Shown here: positions 1 through 6,852 of the stretch, in pieces | Layout of the letters: each line of letters starts with the position of its first letter | Numbering within the stretch: the first letter of the stretch is position 1 | IMG/VR virus record: IMGVR_UViG_3300048011_000285 | Coordinates: 1-64,000 of that record | DNA length: 64,000 bases | Strand: one strand, 5' to 3' | Source: a virus | Notes under the pieces: model-generated | Told to the model about the DNA's origin: nothing | Databases searched by the model: none | What the model saw: the letters and a program-made list of their open reading frames with translations, nothing else | Made by a program: the position numbers and the translations under genes

Positions 1-7
1 ACAACAC

Positions 8-84
8 GCGGTTGTAGCTCAGTTGGTTAGAGTATCGGCCTGTCACGCCGAGGGTCGCGGGTTCGAGTCCCGTCAACCGCGCCA
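8..84 (+). tRNA. tRNA-Asp (anticodon GTC)
   Basis: Full cloverleaf. The acceptor GCGGTTG (8-14) pairs with CAACCGC (74-80), followed by G and an encoded CCA (82-84). The anticodon stem TCGGC/GCCGA holds the loop CTGTCAC, giving anticodon GTC. The T-loop has the usual TTCGAGT. It is the first of a phage tRNA cluster. Confidence 0.96.
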
Positions 85-98
85 TTAAAGAGTACAGT

Positions 99-287
99 AT
101 GGATAAGTTTAGATTAATAGAAGTATGGATCACTCCGGGTTCAAAGAATAAACCCGAAGTCAGAACTTCAAGACATACTTACTTTGAAGCCCGTGAAGAT
201 GCATTCGCGGCTCTTGCTAAAGCAGAAGGCGATATGAATCGTCTACTAGAAAATGTAGATGATAACAGACAAGTCTGGCATCAGTAA
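99..287 (+). CDS. small hypothetical protein, 62 aa
   Basis: I do not recognise this protein. It is a short soluble product, rich in charged residues, lying between tRNA-Asp and tRNA-Gln. An AAAGAG stretch 8-13 bases ahead of the ATG could serve as ribosome binding site. No cysteine pair, membrane segment or catalytic motif is visible. Small ORFs wedged between phage tRNAs are common and often poorly conserved. The reading frame looks real because it fills the inter-tRNA space with a proper start and stop, but function is unknown. Confidence 0.6.
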   Translation: MDKFRLIEVWITPGSKNKPEVRTSRHTYFEAREDAFAALAKAEGDMNRLLENVDDNRQVWHQ

Positions 288-303
288 GAAATATTAACGG
301 CAT

Positions 304-378
304 TGGGTCGTAGCATAACGGTAATGCATCGCTTTTTGGTAGCGCAGAGTATAGGTTCGAATCCTATCGACCCAGCCA
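304..378 (+). tRNA. tRNA-Gln (anticodon TTG)
   Basis: The acceptor TGGGTCG (304-310) pairs with CGACCCA (368-374), followed by G and an encoded CCA at 376-378. The anticodon stem CGCT/AGCG encloses TTTTGGT, giving anticodon TTG. The T-arm contains GTTCGAATC. Confidence 0.95.
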
Positions 379-394
379 CTCTATTTTATAGTAC

Positions 395-469
395 GCTCCC
401 TTCGTCTATCGGTTAGGACGTCAGGTTTTCAACCTGAAAAGAGGGGTTCGATTCCCCTAGGGAGTACCA
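395..469 (+). tRNA. tRNA-Glu (anticodon TTC)
   Basis: The acceptor GCTCCCT (395-401) pairs with AGGGAGT (459-465), followed by A and CCA (467-469). The anticodon stem TCAGG/CCTGA holds TTTTCAA, giving anticodon TTC. The T-loop is TTCGATT. Confidence 0.95.
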
Positions 470-474
470 TAAAA

Positions 475-482
475 GATAAATA
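475..482 (+). promoter_or_regulatory. T4-type late promoter octamer
   Basis: GATAAATA just after tRNA-Glu matches the TATAAATA/NATAAATA late-promoter core of T4-like phages. The same octamer recurs ahead of several genes here. It lies just upstream of the micro-ORF promoter, so its own target is unclear. Confidence 0.4.
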
Positions 483-497
483 ATTATAAGAAAGCAC

Positions 498-526
498 TTG
501 ACATTCGGTACAACATGTACTATATT
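498..526 (+). promoter_or_regulatory. sigma70-type promoter
   Basis: TTGACA (498-503), a 17-base spacer, then TATATT (521-526). Start of transcription is expected near 533. It drives the 19-residue micro-ORF at 555-614, whose transcript would stop at the terminator at 647-679. Confidence 0.8.
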
Positions 527-554
527 AAGTGTATAACAAAGAGAAAAGAATCAC

Positions 555-614
555 ATGTCAAATACTACATCATATATATTAGGATGGCCGCCAAGAGATT
601 GGGGAATGTTTTGA
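555..614 (+). CDS. micro-ORF, 19 aa, in its own transcription unit
   Basis: The ORF encodes MSNTTSYILGWPPRDWGMF. It follows a strong promoter (498-526) and a purine-rich ribosome-binding stretch (GAGAAAAG, 541-548), and is followed by an intrinsic terminator (647-679). The peptide has two tryptophans, a PP pair and a hydrophobic C-terminus. The leader GAATCAC immediately before ATG also precedes other early small genes in this window (for example 31036), which supports translation. It may be a secreted or antisense-like peptide, a leader peptide, or incidental to a small RNA. I do not recognise it. Confidence 0.5.
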   Translation: MSNTTSYILGWPPRDWGMF

Positions 615-646
615 CGTGACTTTTTAACAAAAGTTATTTTAAGCAA

Positions 647-679
647 GCCCCTAGTGTTAATTCATTAGGGGCTTTTTTT
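647..679 (+). terminator. intrinsic terminator
   Basis: A 10-bp stem, GCCCCTAGTG against CATTAGGGGC with one G-T pair and a 6-base loop, is followed by seven T. It closes the micro-ORF transcript that starts near 533. Confidence 0.9.
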
Positions 680-684
680 ATAAG

Positions 685-757
685 CACACTATGTCCCACT
701 GCAATGGGAAGTTTTGCAGAACATAGATCCCGAAAGGATTGAAGTTAGTGTGTTTTT
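685..757 (+). ncRNA. candidate structured RNA with pseudoknot
   Basis: An outer stem CACACTA (685-691)/TAGTGTG (746-752) closes the element and is followed by TTTTT. Inside, CCCA/TGGG (695-698/705-708) forms a hairpin whose six-base loop CTGCAA (699-704) is exactly complementary to TTGCAG (714-719), an H-type pseudoknot. A second hairpin, ATCC-CGAA-AGGAT, lies at about 726-738. No ORF occupies this stretch. It lies between the terminator at 647-679 and tRNA-Trp. Short motifs such as GGGAAGT and GAAG before the closing strand recall the glutamine-riboswitch group (glnA / Downstream-peptide) found in cyanobacteria and marine phages, but the match is weak by eye. Confidence 0.45.
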
Positions 758-764
758 AAAAAAT

Positions 765-838
765 GAGGGTGTAGTGAAATGGTATCACGCTGGTCTCCAA
801 AACCAGAAGCAGGAGTTCGATTCTCCTCACCTTTGCCA
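765..838 (+). tRNA. tRNA-Trp (anticodon CCA)
   Basis: The acceptor GAGGGTG (765-771) pairs with CACCTTT (828-834) with two G-T pairs, then G and CCA (836-838). The anticodon stem CTGGT/ACCAG holds CTCCAAA, giving anticodon CCA. Confidence 0.93.
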
Positions 839-844
839 AAATTA

Positions 845-921
845 CTCGGTGTAGCTTAGTATGGTAAAGCGCCTGGTTTGGGACCAGGAGACCGTAGGTT
901 CAAATCCTACCACCGAGACCA
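845..921 (+). tRNA. tRNA-Pro (anticodon TGG)
   Basis: The acceptor CTCGGTG (845-851) pairs with CACCGAG (911-917), then A and CCA (919-921). The anticodon stem CCTGG/CCAGG holds TTTGGGA, giving anticodon TGG. The T-loop is TTCAAAT. Confidence 0.95.
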
Positions 922-931
922 AAATATATTA

Positions 932-960
932 TTGACAAAATAGAATAAATATAATATAAT
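932..960 (+). promoter_or_regulatory. sigma70-type promoter
   Basis: TTGACA (932-937), a 17-base spacer, then a perfect TATAAT (955-960). It is placed to transcribe the small ORF at 991 and the tRNA-like element at 1094. Confidence 0.8.
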
Positions 961-990
961 ATGATTTCTATTAGTTCAAAGGTAGATTGA

Positions 991-1113
991 ATGGAAGATG
1001 AAAAAATAGATGAAGACCATTGGTGGGAAACTTTTTCCGATGATCCATGTGATGATATAAGCGGACAATATCTTCATCTATGGTTTGCGTATAGGTCAAT
1101 GCAGGTTAGCTAA
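991..1113 (+). CDS. small acidic ORF, 40 aa, overlapping a tRNA-like element
   Basis: The ATG follows an AAGG-containing leader and lies about 24 bases downstream of the expected start of the promoter at 932-960. The product is strongly acidic with a WW pair near residue 11 and no recognisable domain. Its last 20 bases run into the tRNA-like element at 1094-1182, and the stop TAA (1111-1113) lies inside the perfect palindrome GTTAGCTAAC. An mRNA segment running into a tRNA-like end is unusual, but I see no other tmRNA hallmark. Function unknown. Confidence 0.45.
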   Translation: MEDEKIDEDHWWETFSDDPCDDISGQYLHLWFAYRSMQVS

Positions 1114-1182
1114 CAGTAACAGATATTTCAGCAGGCGTAAATATCAACTCTGCGGTGAGGTTCGAGTCCTCAATTGACACCA
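1094..1182 (+). ncRNA. tRNA-like element, aberrant fold
   Basis: The 3' half is convincingly tRNA-like. The T-arm is TGAGG-TTCGAGT-CCTCA (1156-1172), then ATTGAC (1173-1178) pairs with GTCAAT (1095-1100), then A and CCA (1180-1182). The acceptor has only six pairs. The middle is not a normal cloverleaf: GCAG (1101-1104)/CTGC (1150-1153) extends the acceptor helix, and GATATTT (1122-1128)/AAATATC (1139-1145) closes a 10-base loop. No standard 7-base anticodon loop is evident. It could be a degenerate tRNA, a tRNA with an insertion, or a tRNA-mimic RNA. Confidence 0.55.
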
Positions 1183-1188
1183 TTATAA

Positions 1189-1196
1189 GATAAATA
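1189..1196 (+). promoter_or_regulatory. T4-type late promoter octamer
   Basis: GATAAATA 26 bases before the start at 1222. It probably transcribes the 71-residue gene and perhaps nothing further, as a terminator follows at 1462. Confidence 0.6.
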
Positions 1197-1221
1197 TATG
1201 TAGATGTTTGGGAGAAGCACT

Positions 1222-1437
1222 ATGAAATTTCTATATATTGATGTTAAAAGACGCAAGTTGGTTGCTGTCTTTCAAAATACGATGGGAGAGAACTTCTATT
1301 GGAGTAAAGACGAAGTTCTAGAACAGAAAAAGAAACATGAACTATTATCAAGTTGGGCAATGATACAACATTGCAATGATGCAATTGAAGCAATGAATGA
1401 ATATAAAGCTCCAAAGAAATGGTGGAAATTCTGGTAA
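1222..1437 (+). CDS. small hypothetical protein, 71 aa
   Basis: The start at 1222 is preferred over the in-frame ATG at 1204 because GGGAGA (1209-1214) sits at the right distance ahead of it. The product is lysine- and tryptophan-rich at its C-terminus (KKWWKFW at the end), which could bind nucleic acid or membrane. A late promoter octamer lies at 1189-1196 and an intrinsic terminator at 1462-1486, so it is a single-gene late transcription unit. I do not recognise a family. Confidence 0.65.
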   Translation: MKFLYIDVKRRKLVAVFQNTMGENFYWSKDEVLEQKKKHELLSSWAMIQHCNDAIEAMNEYKAPKKWWKFW

Positions 1438-1461
1438 TATAACAATTATATTAACAATATA

Positions 1462-1486
1462 AACCCAGCTTCGGCTGGGTTTTTTG
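1462..1486 (+). terminator. intrinsic terminator
   Basis: AACCCAGC-TTCG-GCTGGGTT followed by T residues: an 8-bp stem with a UUCG tetraloop. It ends the unit containing the 71-residue gene. Confidence 0.95.
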
Positions 1487-1501
1487 TTATCTGTATAAAA
1501 T

Positions 1502-1509
1502 GATAAATA
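1502..1509 (+). promoter_or_regulatory. T4-type late promoter octamer
   Basis: GATAAATA 33 bases ahead of the ATG at 1543. It is the probable late promoter for the virion-gene run 1543-8244. Confidence 0.7.
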
Positions 1510-1542
1510 CACATAAGCAATTTTAATGGGAATTAAACTACA

Positions 1543-2895
1543 ATGAGACTATTTGATCTACTTGAGAATGAAAATACTAATCTTGTCGTTGTGTATCCGG
1601 GACGTTTTCACCCGTTTCACGTAGGACATGGTAAAGTATTTCAATATCTAAAGCAAAAGTATAAAGGCGCGCAAGTCTTTATCGCTTCATCTGGGAAAAC
1701 AGATACACATAAGTCGCCTTTTGAATTCAACGAAAAGAAAAAGATGATGATGCTTGCAGGTGTAGACCCGAATGCAATTGTACAAACACGTATCCCATAC
1801 GTTGCATCAGAAATCACAGACAGATTTGATCCAGATACAACAGTAGTTGTATATGCAGTATCAGAAAAAGATATGGCTGAAGATGCGAGATTTGATTTTC
1901 CTGCTGTAGGTAAGAAGCTGAAAAAAGATGGCGATCCTGCACACGTTCAAAAGTGGACAGGAATAAAAGATGCACGTCCATTACGTGAACATTCTTACAT
2001 TGTTACAGTTCCTACATTCACATTCAAAATTCGCGGCGAACCAGTTAACTCCGCTACACAAATTCGTAATATGATTGCGAATGCAGATGAACGTGAGCTA
2101 GTGCAAATTCTTCAGGATTTATATGGTCGCTCAGATATCCCACATGATGTTGTTGAAATCTTTAAGCGTAAGCTAGGATCGGATATAGTAAGTGAAAACT
2201 GGGAAGAAGATTCGCTATTCGAATGCCTACTCGAAGTAGAGATTATGTGGGATATGAATATCCTTACAGAAGATGAAACGAAAGATGCAGATTTAGGATT
2301 TGATCCGAAGACAGTTAATGCATTAAAGAATTTAAAAGTGAAATACCCACACGCAGACAATGTTGTTGCGGCACTTGTAGCAGACGTAGAAGATTCACAA
2401 AGCGTAAGTAAAAAGAATGATACCGAACACGATATCGGTATCGCAGACTTAGAACAAAAAGTACAGGACCTTACTAACGAACTAAATAAATTAAAGCAAC
2501 AAAAGGAAAGTACAATGAGAATTGATGATATTATAAATGAAGAAATCACGTTAACAGAAGAAATAACGTTAGAAGATCATGAAGATTTTCACGAACACTT
2601 TGGTTACTTAGCATTCTGTGAAGATGGACTTTTTGAAGCTGAATATCAAGGACGAACTGTTAAACTAAACAAGCCAATGCAAGGTGACACTAAGAAGTTT
2701 AAAGTGTACGTAAAGAACCCAAAAGGCAATGTAGTAAAAGTTAACTTCGGTCACGGTGGCACAAGTGCTAAAGGTAAGACAATGAAGATTAGAAAGTCTA
2801 ATCCAAAAGCACGTAAGAGTTTTAGAGCAAGACATAATTGTGAGAACCCAGGCCCAAAGCATAAAGCACGTTACTGGTCATGCCGTAAGTGGTAA
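1543..2895 (+). CDS. nucleotidyltransferase-domain virion-associated protein
   Basis: Residues about 14-210 are a HIGH-type nucleotidyltransferase fold: VVYPGRFHPFHVGHGKVF holds the GRFxPxHxGH nucleotide-binding motif, as in NMN/pantetheine adenylyltransferases. The likely reaction is transfer of a nucleotide from NTP; the substrate cannot be read. Residues about 300-325 form a coiled-coil-like stretch. The last 80 residues are basic and end in RHNCENPGPKHKARYWSCRK, a tail found on marine T4-like head proteins. The N-terminus MRLFDLLENE resembles the short capsid-targeting peptides of T4 internal head proteins (a hydrophobic-x-Glu cleavage site). It heads a late operon of virion genes, so it may be packaged in the capsid. 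Confidence 0.75.
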   Translation: MRLFDLLENENTNLVVVYPGRFHPFHVGHGKVFQYLKQKYKGAQVFIASSGKTDTHKSPFEFNEKKKMMMLAGVDPNAIVQTRIPYVASEITDRFDPDTTVVVYAVSEKDMAEDARFDFPAVGKKLKKDGDPAHVQKWTGIKDARPLREHSYIVTVPTFTFKIRGEPVNSATQIRNMIANADERELVQILQDLYGRSDIPHDVVEIFKRKLGSDIVSENWEEDSLFECLLEVEIMWDMNILTEDETKDADLGFDPKTVNALKNLKVKYPHADNVVAALVADVEDSQSVSKKNDTEHDIGIADLEQKVQDLTNELNKLKQQKESTMRIDDIINEEITLTEEITLEDHEDFHEHFGYLAFCEDGLFEAEYQGRTVKLNKPMQGDTKKFKVYVKNPKGNVVKVNFGHGGTSAKGKTMKIRKSNPKARKSFRARHNCENPGPKHKARYWSCRKW

Positions 2896-2906
2896 GGAGA
2901 AAATAA

Positions 2907-3761
2907 ATGAATGATTATACGCACGATAATGGTGATAGAAACTTATCAGGGCCACATTATGCTATGGAGTATAATGCTGCCGGCGAACCAGCATTAAGAG
3001 TAATTGGAAATAACTTTGGTTGGGGTATTCAACTAGCAGATGGTGACATTGAAGGTGTAAGTCATATTGAAAAGTTTGGAATGAATGTTGATGTTGACAG
3101 TGATAAAGAGACTATCTGGGACGGTGGTGGAATTTACACATACATTCAAACAGCCGAAACACTTACTGTAACAAGTAATAATCTACAAGATAACCCAACA
3201 GGTACTGGTGCTCGTACTGTAGAGATACAAGGTATGAACCAAGCAGGCGAAGTTGTTGTTGAAACTGTAGACGTAGGTGATACAACAATTGCTGAATTTA
3301 AACGTGTATTTCGTGTGAAGGTTGCAACATCAGGTACAAGCGGTGTTAATGAAGGAACAATCAGTATTACGAGTGATAATACTTCAACAGCATTAGCAAT
3401 TATTGGTGTAGACGGCACAGGTTCACATGCCGCAGGACGTGGACAAACGTTCATGGCACAATATACAATTCCAGCAGGCAAAACAGGATACATTACACAA
3501 TGGACTGTTGGCTGTGGTAAACAAAATACAGATGCTATTGCAACACTTATGACACGTGATCCAGATGCATCAGGCAACGGCGCTTGGAATGCACGTGATA
3601 TCATTACAGTGAGTGCAACAACGTATGCAAAGAACTATAACATTCCTATTAAAGTAAATGCAGGCGATGATATTGAAGTTCGTGCTTACAGTAGTGTAAA
3701 CAATTCACTAGTAAGTAGTACATTCTGTGTAATACTAATTGACGATCCGGTAGAGGAATAA
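2907..3761 (+). CDS. putative virion structural protein, 284 aa
   Basis: The protein is rich in Gly, Thr, Ser and Val with alternating hydrophobic residues, typical of a beta-sandwich capsid decoration or fibre protein. There is no signal peptide, membrane segment or enzyme motif. The ATG follows GGAGAA at 2897-2902. It lies in the late virion operon, 11 bases after the nucleotidyltransferase gene and 3 bases before the next gene. Unlike its neighbours it lacks the MK(L/I/F)xE-type N-terminus, so it is more likely an exterior or tail component than an internal head protein. Exact role unknown. Confidence 0.6.
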   Translation: MNDYTHDNGDRNLSGPHYAMEYNAAGEPALRVIGNNFGWGIQLADGDIEGVSHIEKFGMNVDVDSDKETIWDGGGIYTYIQTAETLTVTSNNLQDNPTGTGARTVEIQGMNQAGEVVVETVDVGDTTIAEFKRVFRVKVATSGTSGVNEGTISITSDNTSTALAIIGVDGTGSHAAGRGQTFMAQYTIPAGKTGYITQWTVGCGKQNTDAIATLMTRDPDASGNGAWNARDIITVSATTYAKNYNIPIKVNAGDDIEVRAYSSVNNSLVSSTFCVILIDDPVEE

Positions 3762-3764
3762 ACT

Positions 3765-4565
3765 ATGAAACTTAATGAATTAGATAAAGGTGTAGGTGTA
3801 ACACAAGCGCAACTAGACGCACTTGAAAAAGTATTAGACCAAGTATTTTCAAAAGTAGGAATTGATATTGAATTTACACGTCATTTTATTGACCGTGTAA
3901 ATGATGAACGTAATGTAAAACCTATCTCTATTAAAGAACTAGCAATGTTGTTTAAAAAAGAATTCATTAAGTACGGTAAACCAATTGCACAACTAGGACC
4001 AGATGCACAAGCAGTAATGAAAGACTTAGAAAGTGACATTAATATTCCGTTTGCTTTAGAATGGAACGGCAAAGAATTAGAACTTATTGCTAAGACAGTA
4101 ATGCGCAAGAAGAACTTTAAAACTCCAAACAAAGAGTTTGCTGTAGAACGTAAACTTGCAGAAGATATGGGTTCTGTTCCTCCGTTAGCAGAACTTATCG
4201 TGATGGCAGTTGTAGCAAAAACAAGTGTTGATGTACTGATTGGTATGTTCAAAGTTGCACTAAAGACTGGTAAAGGACTAAAGAAACTGAATCAGCTACG
4301 CAAGAAAGTCAAGTCAACTGTTGGTGATACAGGACAACGTATCGCAGACTATGCTCTAGGTGAATCTACCCGTGATGAATTACTTGCACAGTTAAAAGAT
4401 TCAAAAGAAAAGAAGTTTTACAATGCAGCATTGGATGCTTTGCATCGCCTAGTATTATCAAAAGGTAAGAAGCAAAGTATCGGTGGTTATGCATTTGACA
4501 TTGCACGTGCGTTTAACGGTATTAAAGCTAAAGAACTAGAGACCATGTACAATGAAATTCACTGA
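3765..4565 (+). CDS. putative head-associated protein, 266 aa
   Basis: Residues about 38-120 (FTRHFIDRVNDERN to about VMRKKNF) form a small domain that I recall as recurring in marine T4-like virion proteins. Residues about 138-168 are hydrophobic and could form one membrane-active helix, followed by a lysine-rich stretch. The N-terminus MKLNELDKG fits the capsid-targeting-like pattern shared by several genes here. The start is 3 bases after the previous stop, and the gene overlaps the next one by 14 bases, indicating translational coupling. No enzyme motif is visible; function is inferred only from its operon. Confidence 0.55.
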   Translation: MKLNELDKGVGVTQAQLDALEKVLDQVFSKVGIDIEFTRHFIDRVNDERNVKPISIKELAMLFKKEFIKYGKPIAQLGPDAQAVMKDLESDINIPFALEWNGKELELIAKTVMRKKNFKTPNKEFAVERKLAEDMGSVPPLAELIVMAVVAKTSVDVLIGMFKVALKTGKGLKKLNQLRKKVKSTVGDTGQRIADYALGESTRDELLAQLKDSKEKKFYNAALDALHRLVLSKGKKQSIGGYAFDIARAFNGIKAKELETMYNEIH

Positions 4566-6846
4566 AATATCTAGCACCCCACTAACTGAGGCATTTGACA
4601 ATCCATATCCATTCAATCTTAAAGGTCCTGATGAGTCACAATCATTTGTAGCAACAGCACAAACACCAAATGGTCCGCTAAGAATGGAATTTTCATCAAC
4701 TGACTTTGATGACTTTGGTATCGACTTTTCAATTGGAAAGAGCATGGGCAAAACAGATGCGGGCGATGAGTTTAGAGTGTTTGCTACTGTAGTTGCAATG
4801 ATGAAAAAGTGGATCAGTACAGTTGGTATTGAACACGTAGAAGGTTTTGACTTTGGTGCTGATAAAACTGACCACGCTAGTGACGGTAGAGCAAGACTAT
4901 ATACAAGATTTGCTAAACAACTTGCTAGTAAACTAGGTTGGAAGTTAGAACAAAGTACTACAGGAAATGGTAGCACATCATTCTTTAGACTAGTTAATCC
5001 TAAACCAATTCCACGTGATGATGCGTATTGGGACGCACTAGATGAAGAAGTTGAAGTATCATTACACGGCGATACTAAAAAAGGTTATGTGTTATCTAAG
5101 ATTGAAGTATCGGGCGATGAGCGTAATGCTGGTCAGGGTACAAAAGCAATGCAAGACATTGTTGACAGAATGGATAGAGAAGGTGCTATTATCGCACTAA
5201 CACCAGATGATGCATTTGGTGGGAATAAGAATAGACTAATTAAGTTCTATAAGCGTTTTGGTTTCGTACCAAACAAAGGTCGCAACAAAGACTTTCGCTT
5301 TAGAGAAACAATGATCCGTTATCCACAAAGTAATGAAAGTGTTAACGAAGTATCAAAAGAAGAGTTTGATGCTATTCGGAATGGATACGTTGATATTGAG
5401 TTTGATAAGAAATGGTGGCCACTAGACGATGATTACCCACTGATCAAACATATCGGTAAAGCAATCGGCGCAACTAGTTGGACTAGTTGGGGTAAAGTTG
5501 GTGTCCCATGGTCAGAAAAAGAAATGATCGGTGGCGGTGGCACATATATGCTTAAAGGTGATTTCGGTCATATCTTGTTAGATGCGGCTAAGAGTTTTAG
5601 ACCAGAAAAAATCTTAATGTCACAAATCTCAACGTCAGAACGAGGTGCGGGCATCGGCGGTAAAGTTATGAACGCAATAAAGTCATATGCAGATCAAAAG
5701 GGTTTGCCAATAACAATATATAAAGTAACTAACCAGAAGTTTTTCGACAAGTTTGAATGGTTAGAAAAAACAGGCACTGATACATACGAATACAAACTTA
5801 ATGAAAGCGTTAACGAAGGTTACAAGCTACAACTAGAACGTGATGCTGATATGATGGTGTTAAACATTACTGATACAGAGACTGGCAAACGTACTGAGGT
5901 TCGTGGTAAGAGTGGCTATGAAAGTGGTAACTACGATGCGAATGACAAACTACATCAGCTATTAGATAGAATTGGCAAAGCATCAAACATTTCAGAATTA
6001 ATCAACGGCGAAGTTGTAGGTATTAATCCTAAGCATCCTGACGGTAAGAATGCAAAGACTGCAACAGATACCGCATTCAATGAAGCAAAAGATGGTCTAC
6101 CGGTTAAAACACTCAAAGGATTATATCATGTTGGCACATTAGATGCATCTAAAAAGCGTGATGGGTATGAGGGCGCAGGTCTAAGTGTAAGCACACATCC
6201 TGATGCTTGGAAGCAGATTGCAAGAGGTCACGTAACAGGTGATACACATAGTGCTACGAAAGAAGGCAATAAATTCTTAGATGCACACAGTCTTTCAGAC
6301 GCACATAATGAACAAATCAAACAATGGGCAGTCAAAAATGACTACTTAGCACAACAAGAGACTGTCACAGTATGTTATTATGATGATGAAATGGAAGACG
6401 ACCTTTGTTCAACTTTCAATTCAATGGCAGACGCAGAAGCAGAGTATGATGATGAACTAGAATTCATGGATGTGACTGTAGACAAGGGCGGCATTGTTCC
6501 TACTGATAAACTTAAAAAAGAAACAAGACAAAATCGTATTGAATCAACAGGTGTACTAGAATTTGTTCTACCTATATTTGCAGAACAGCAAGGACTTGAT
6601 GGTGTTTGGTGGCAAGACACACTAGATGTTCAGAGATATTCAGCACCACGTGGTGTTATTGTCCCTAGCAAGATTAAATCTTGGAAGTTTGCTGTTAACG
6701 AAACAGCAGGAGTTGGTCGTGTTGTAAAAGGTGTAAATACAACTGTTGATGTGGGTGTAGATGAAATCATCAAACAAGTTAAAAAGTTCGGCAACGATGT
6801 AGATCGTGACGGAATGCCAAAAAATATGCTACGTAAAAAGAAATAG
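4552..6846 (+). CDS. multidomain virion-associated protein: two GNAT-like domains and an ADP-ribosyltransferase-like domain
   Basis: Read in order: a phage N-terminal domain (about 1-160) starting MKFTEISSTPLTEAFDNP, with an L-T-E/A site fitting a prohead protease cut; a GNAT-like acyltransferase domain (about 164-261) with ERNAGQGTKAMQDIV as the acetyl-CoA loop; the junction ESVNEV (262-267); a second GNAT-like domain (about 270-415) with SERGAGIGGKVMNAI; the junction ESVNEG (418-423); and a C-terminal region (about 514-714) opening LYHVG and closing GVWWQDTL...SAPRGVI, which resembles phage ADP-ribosyltransferase-like domains. The two identical junctions at domain borders suggest proteolytic release of modules. 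By analogy with T4 Alt, these could be packaged and injected effectors. Domain calls are by eye. Confidence 0.6.
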   Translation: MKFTEISSTPLTEAFDNPYPFNLKGPDESQSFVATAQTPNGPLRMEFSSTDFDDFGIDFSIGKSMGKTDAGDEFRVFATVVAMMKKWISTVGIEHVEGFDFGADKTDHASDGRARLYTRFAKQLASKLGWKLEQSTTGNGSTSFFRLVNPKPIPRDDAYWDALDEEVEVSLHGDTKKGYVLSKIEVSGDERNAGQGTKAMQDIVDRMDREGAIIALTPDDAFGGNKNRLIKFYKRFGFVPNKGRNKDFRFRETMIRYPQSNESVNEVSKEEFDAIRNGYVDIEFDKKWWPLDDDYPLIKHIGKAIGATSWTSWGKVGVPWSEKEMIGGGGTYMLKGDFGHILLDAAKSFRPEKILMSQISTSERGAGIGGKVMNAIKSYADQKGLPITIYKVTNQKFFDKFEWLEKTGTDTYEYKLNESVNEGYKLQLERDADMMVLNITDTETGKRTEVRGKSGYESGNYDANDKLHQLLDRIGKASNISELINGEVVGINPKHPDGKNAKTATDTAFNEAKDGLPVKTLKGLYHVGTLDASKKRDGYEGAGLSVSTHPDAWKQIARGHVTGDTHSATKEGNKFLDAHSLSDAHNEQIKQWAVKNDYLAQQETVTVCYYDDEMEDDLCSTFNSMADAEAEYDDELEFMDVTVDKGGIVPTDKLKKETRQNRIESTGVLEFVLPIFAEQQGLDGVWWQDTLDVQRYSAPRGVIVPSKIKSWKFAVNETAGVGRVVKGVNTTVDVGVDEIIKQVKKFGNDVDRDGMPKNMLRKKK

Positions 6847-6852
6847 GTTTAC

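Noticed and set aside
991-1182. Phage tmRNA
   Set aside because: The 3' half is tRNA-like, but the acceptor lacks the G-U pair near the end typical of alanine tRNA-like domains, the ORF is upstream rather than internal, and no tag ending in alanines is encoded.
2112-2549. Open minus-strand frame of 145 codons opposite the nucleotidyltransferase gene
   Set aside because: Serine/cysteine-rich, low-complexity translation typical of an antisense shadow; no ribosome binding site or promoter, and the plus-strand gene is clearly coding.
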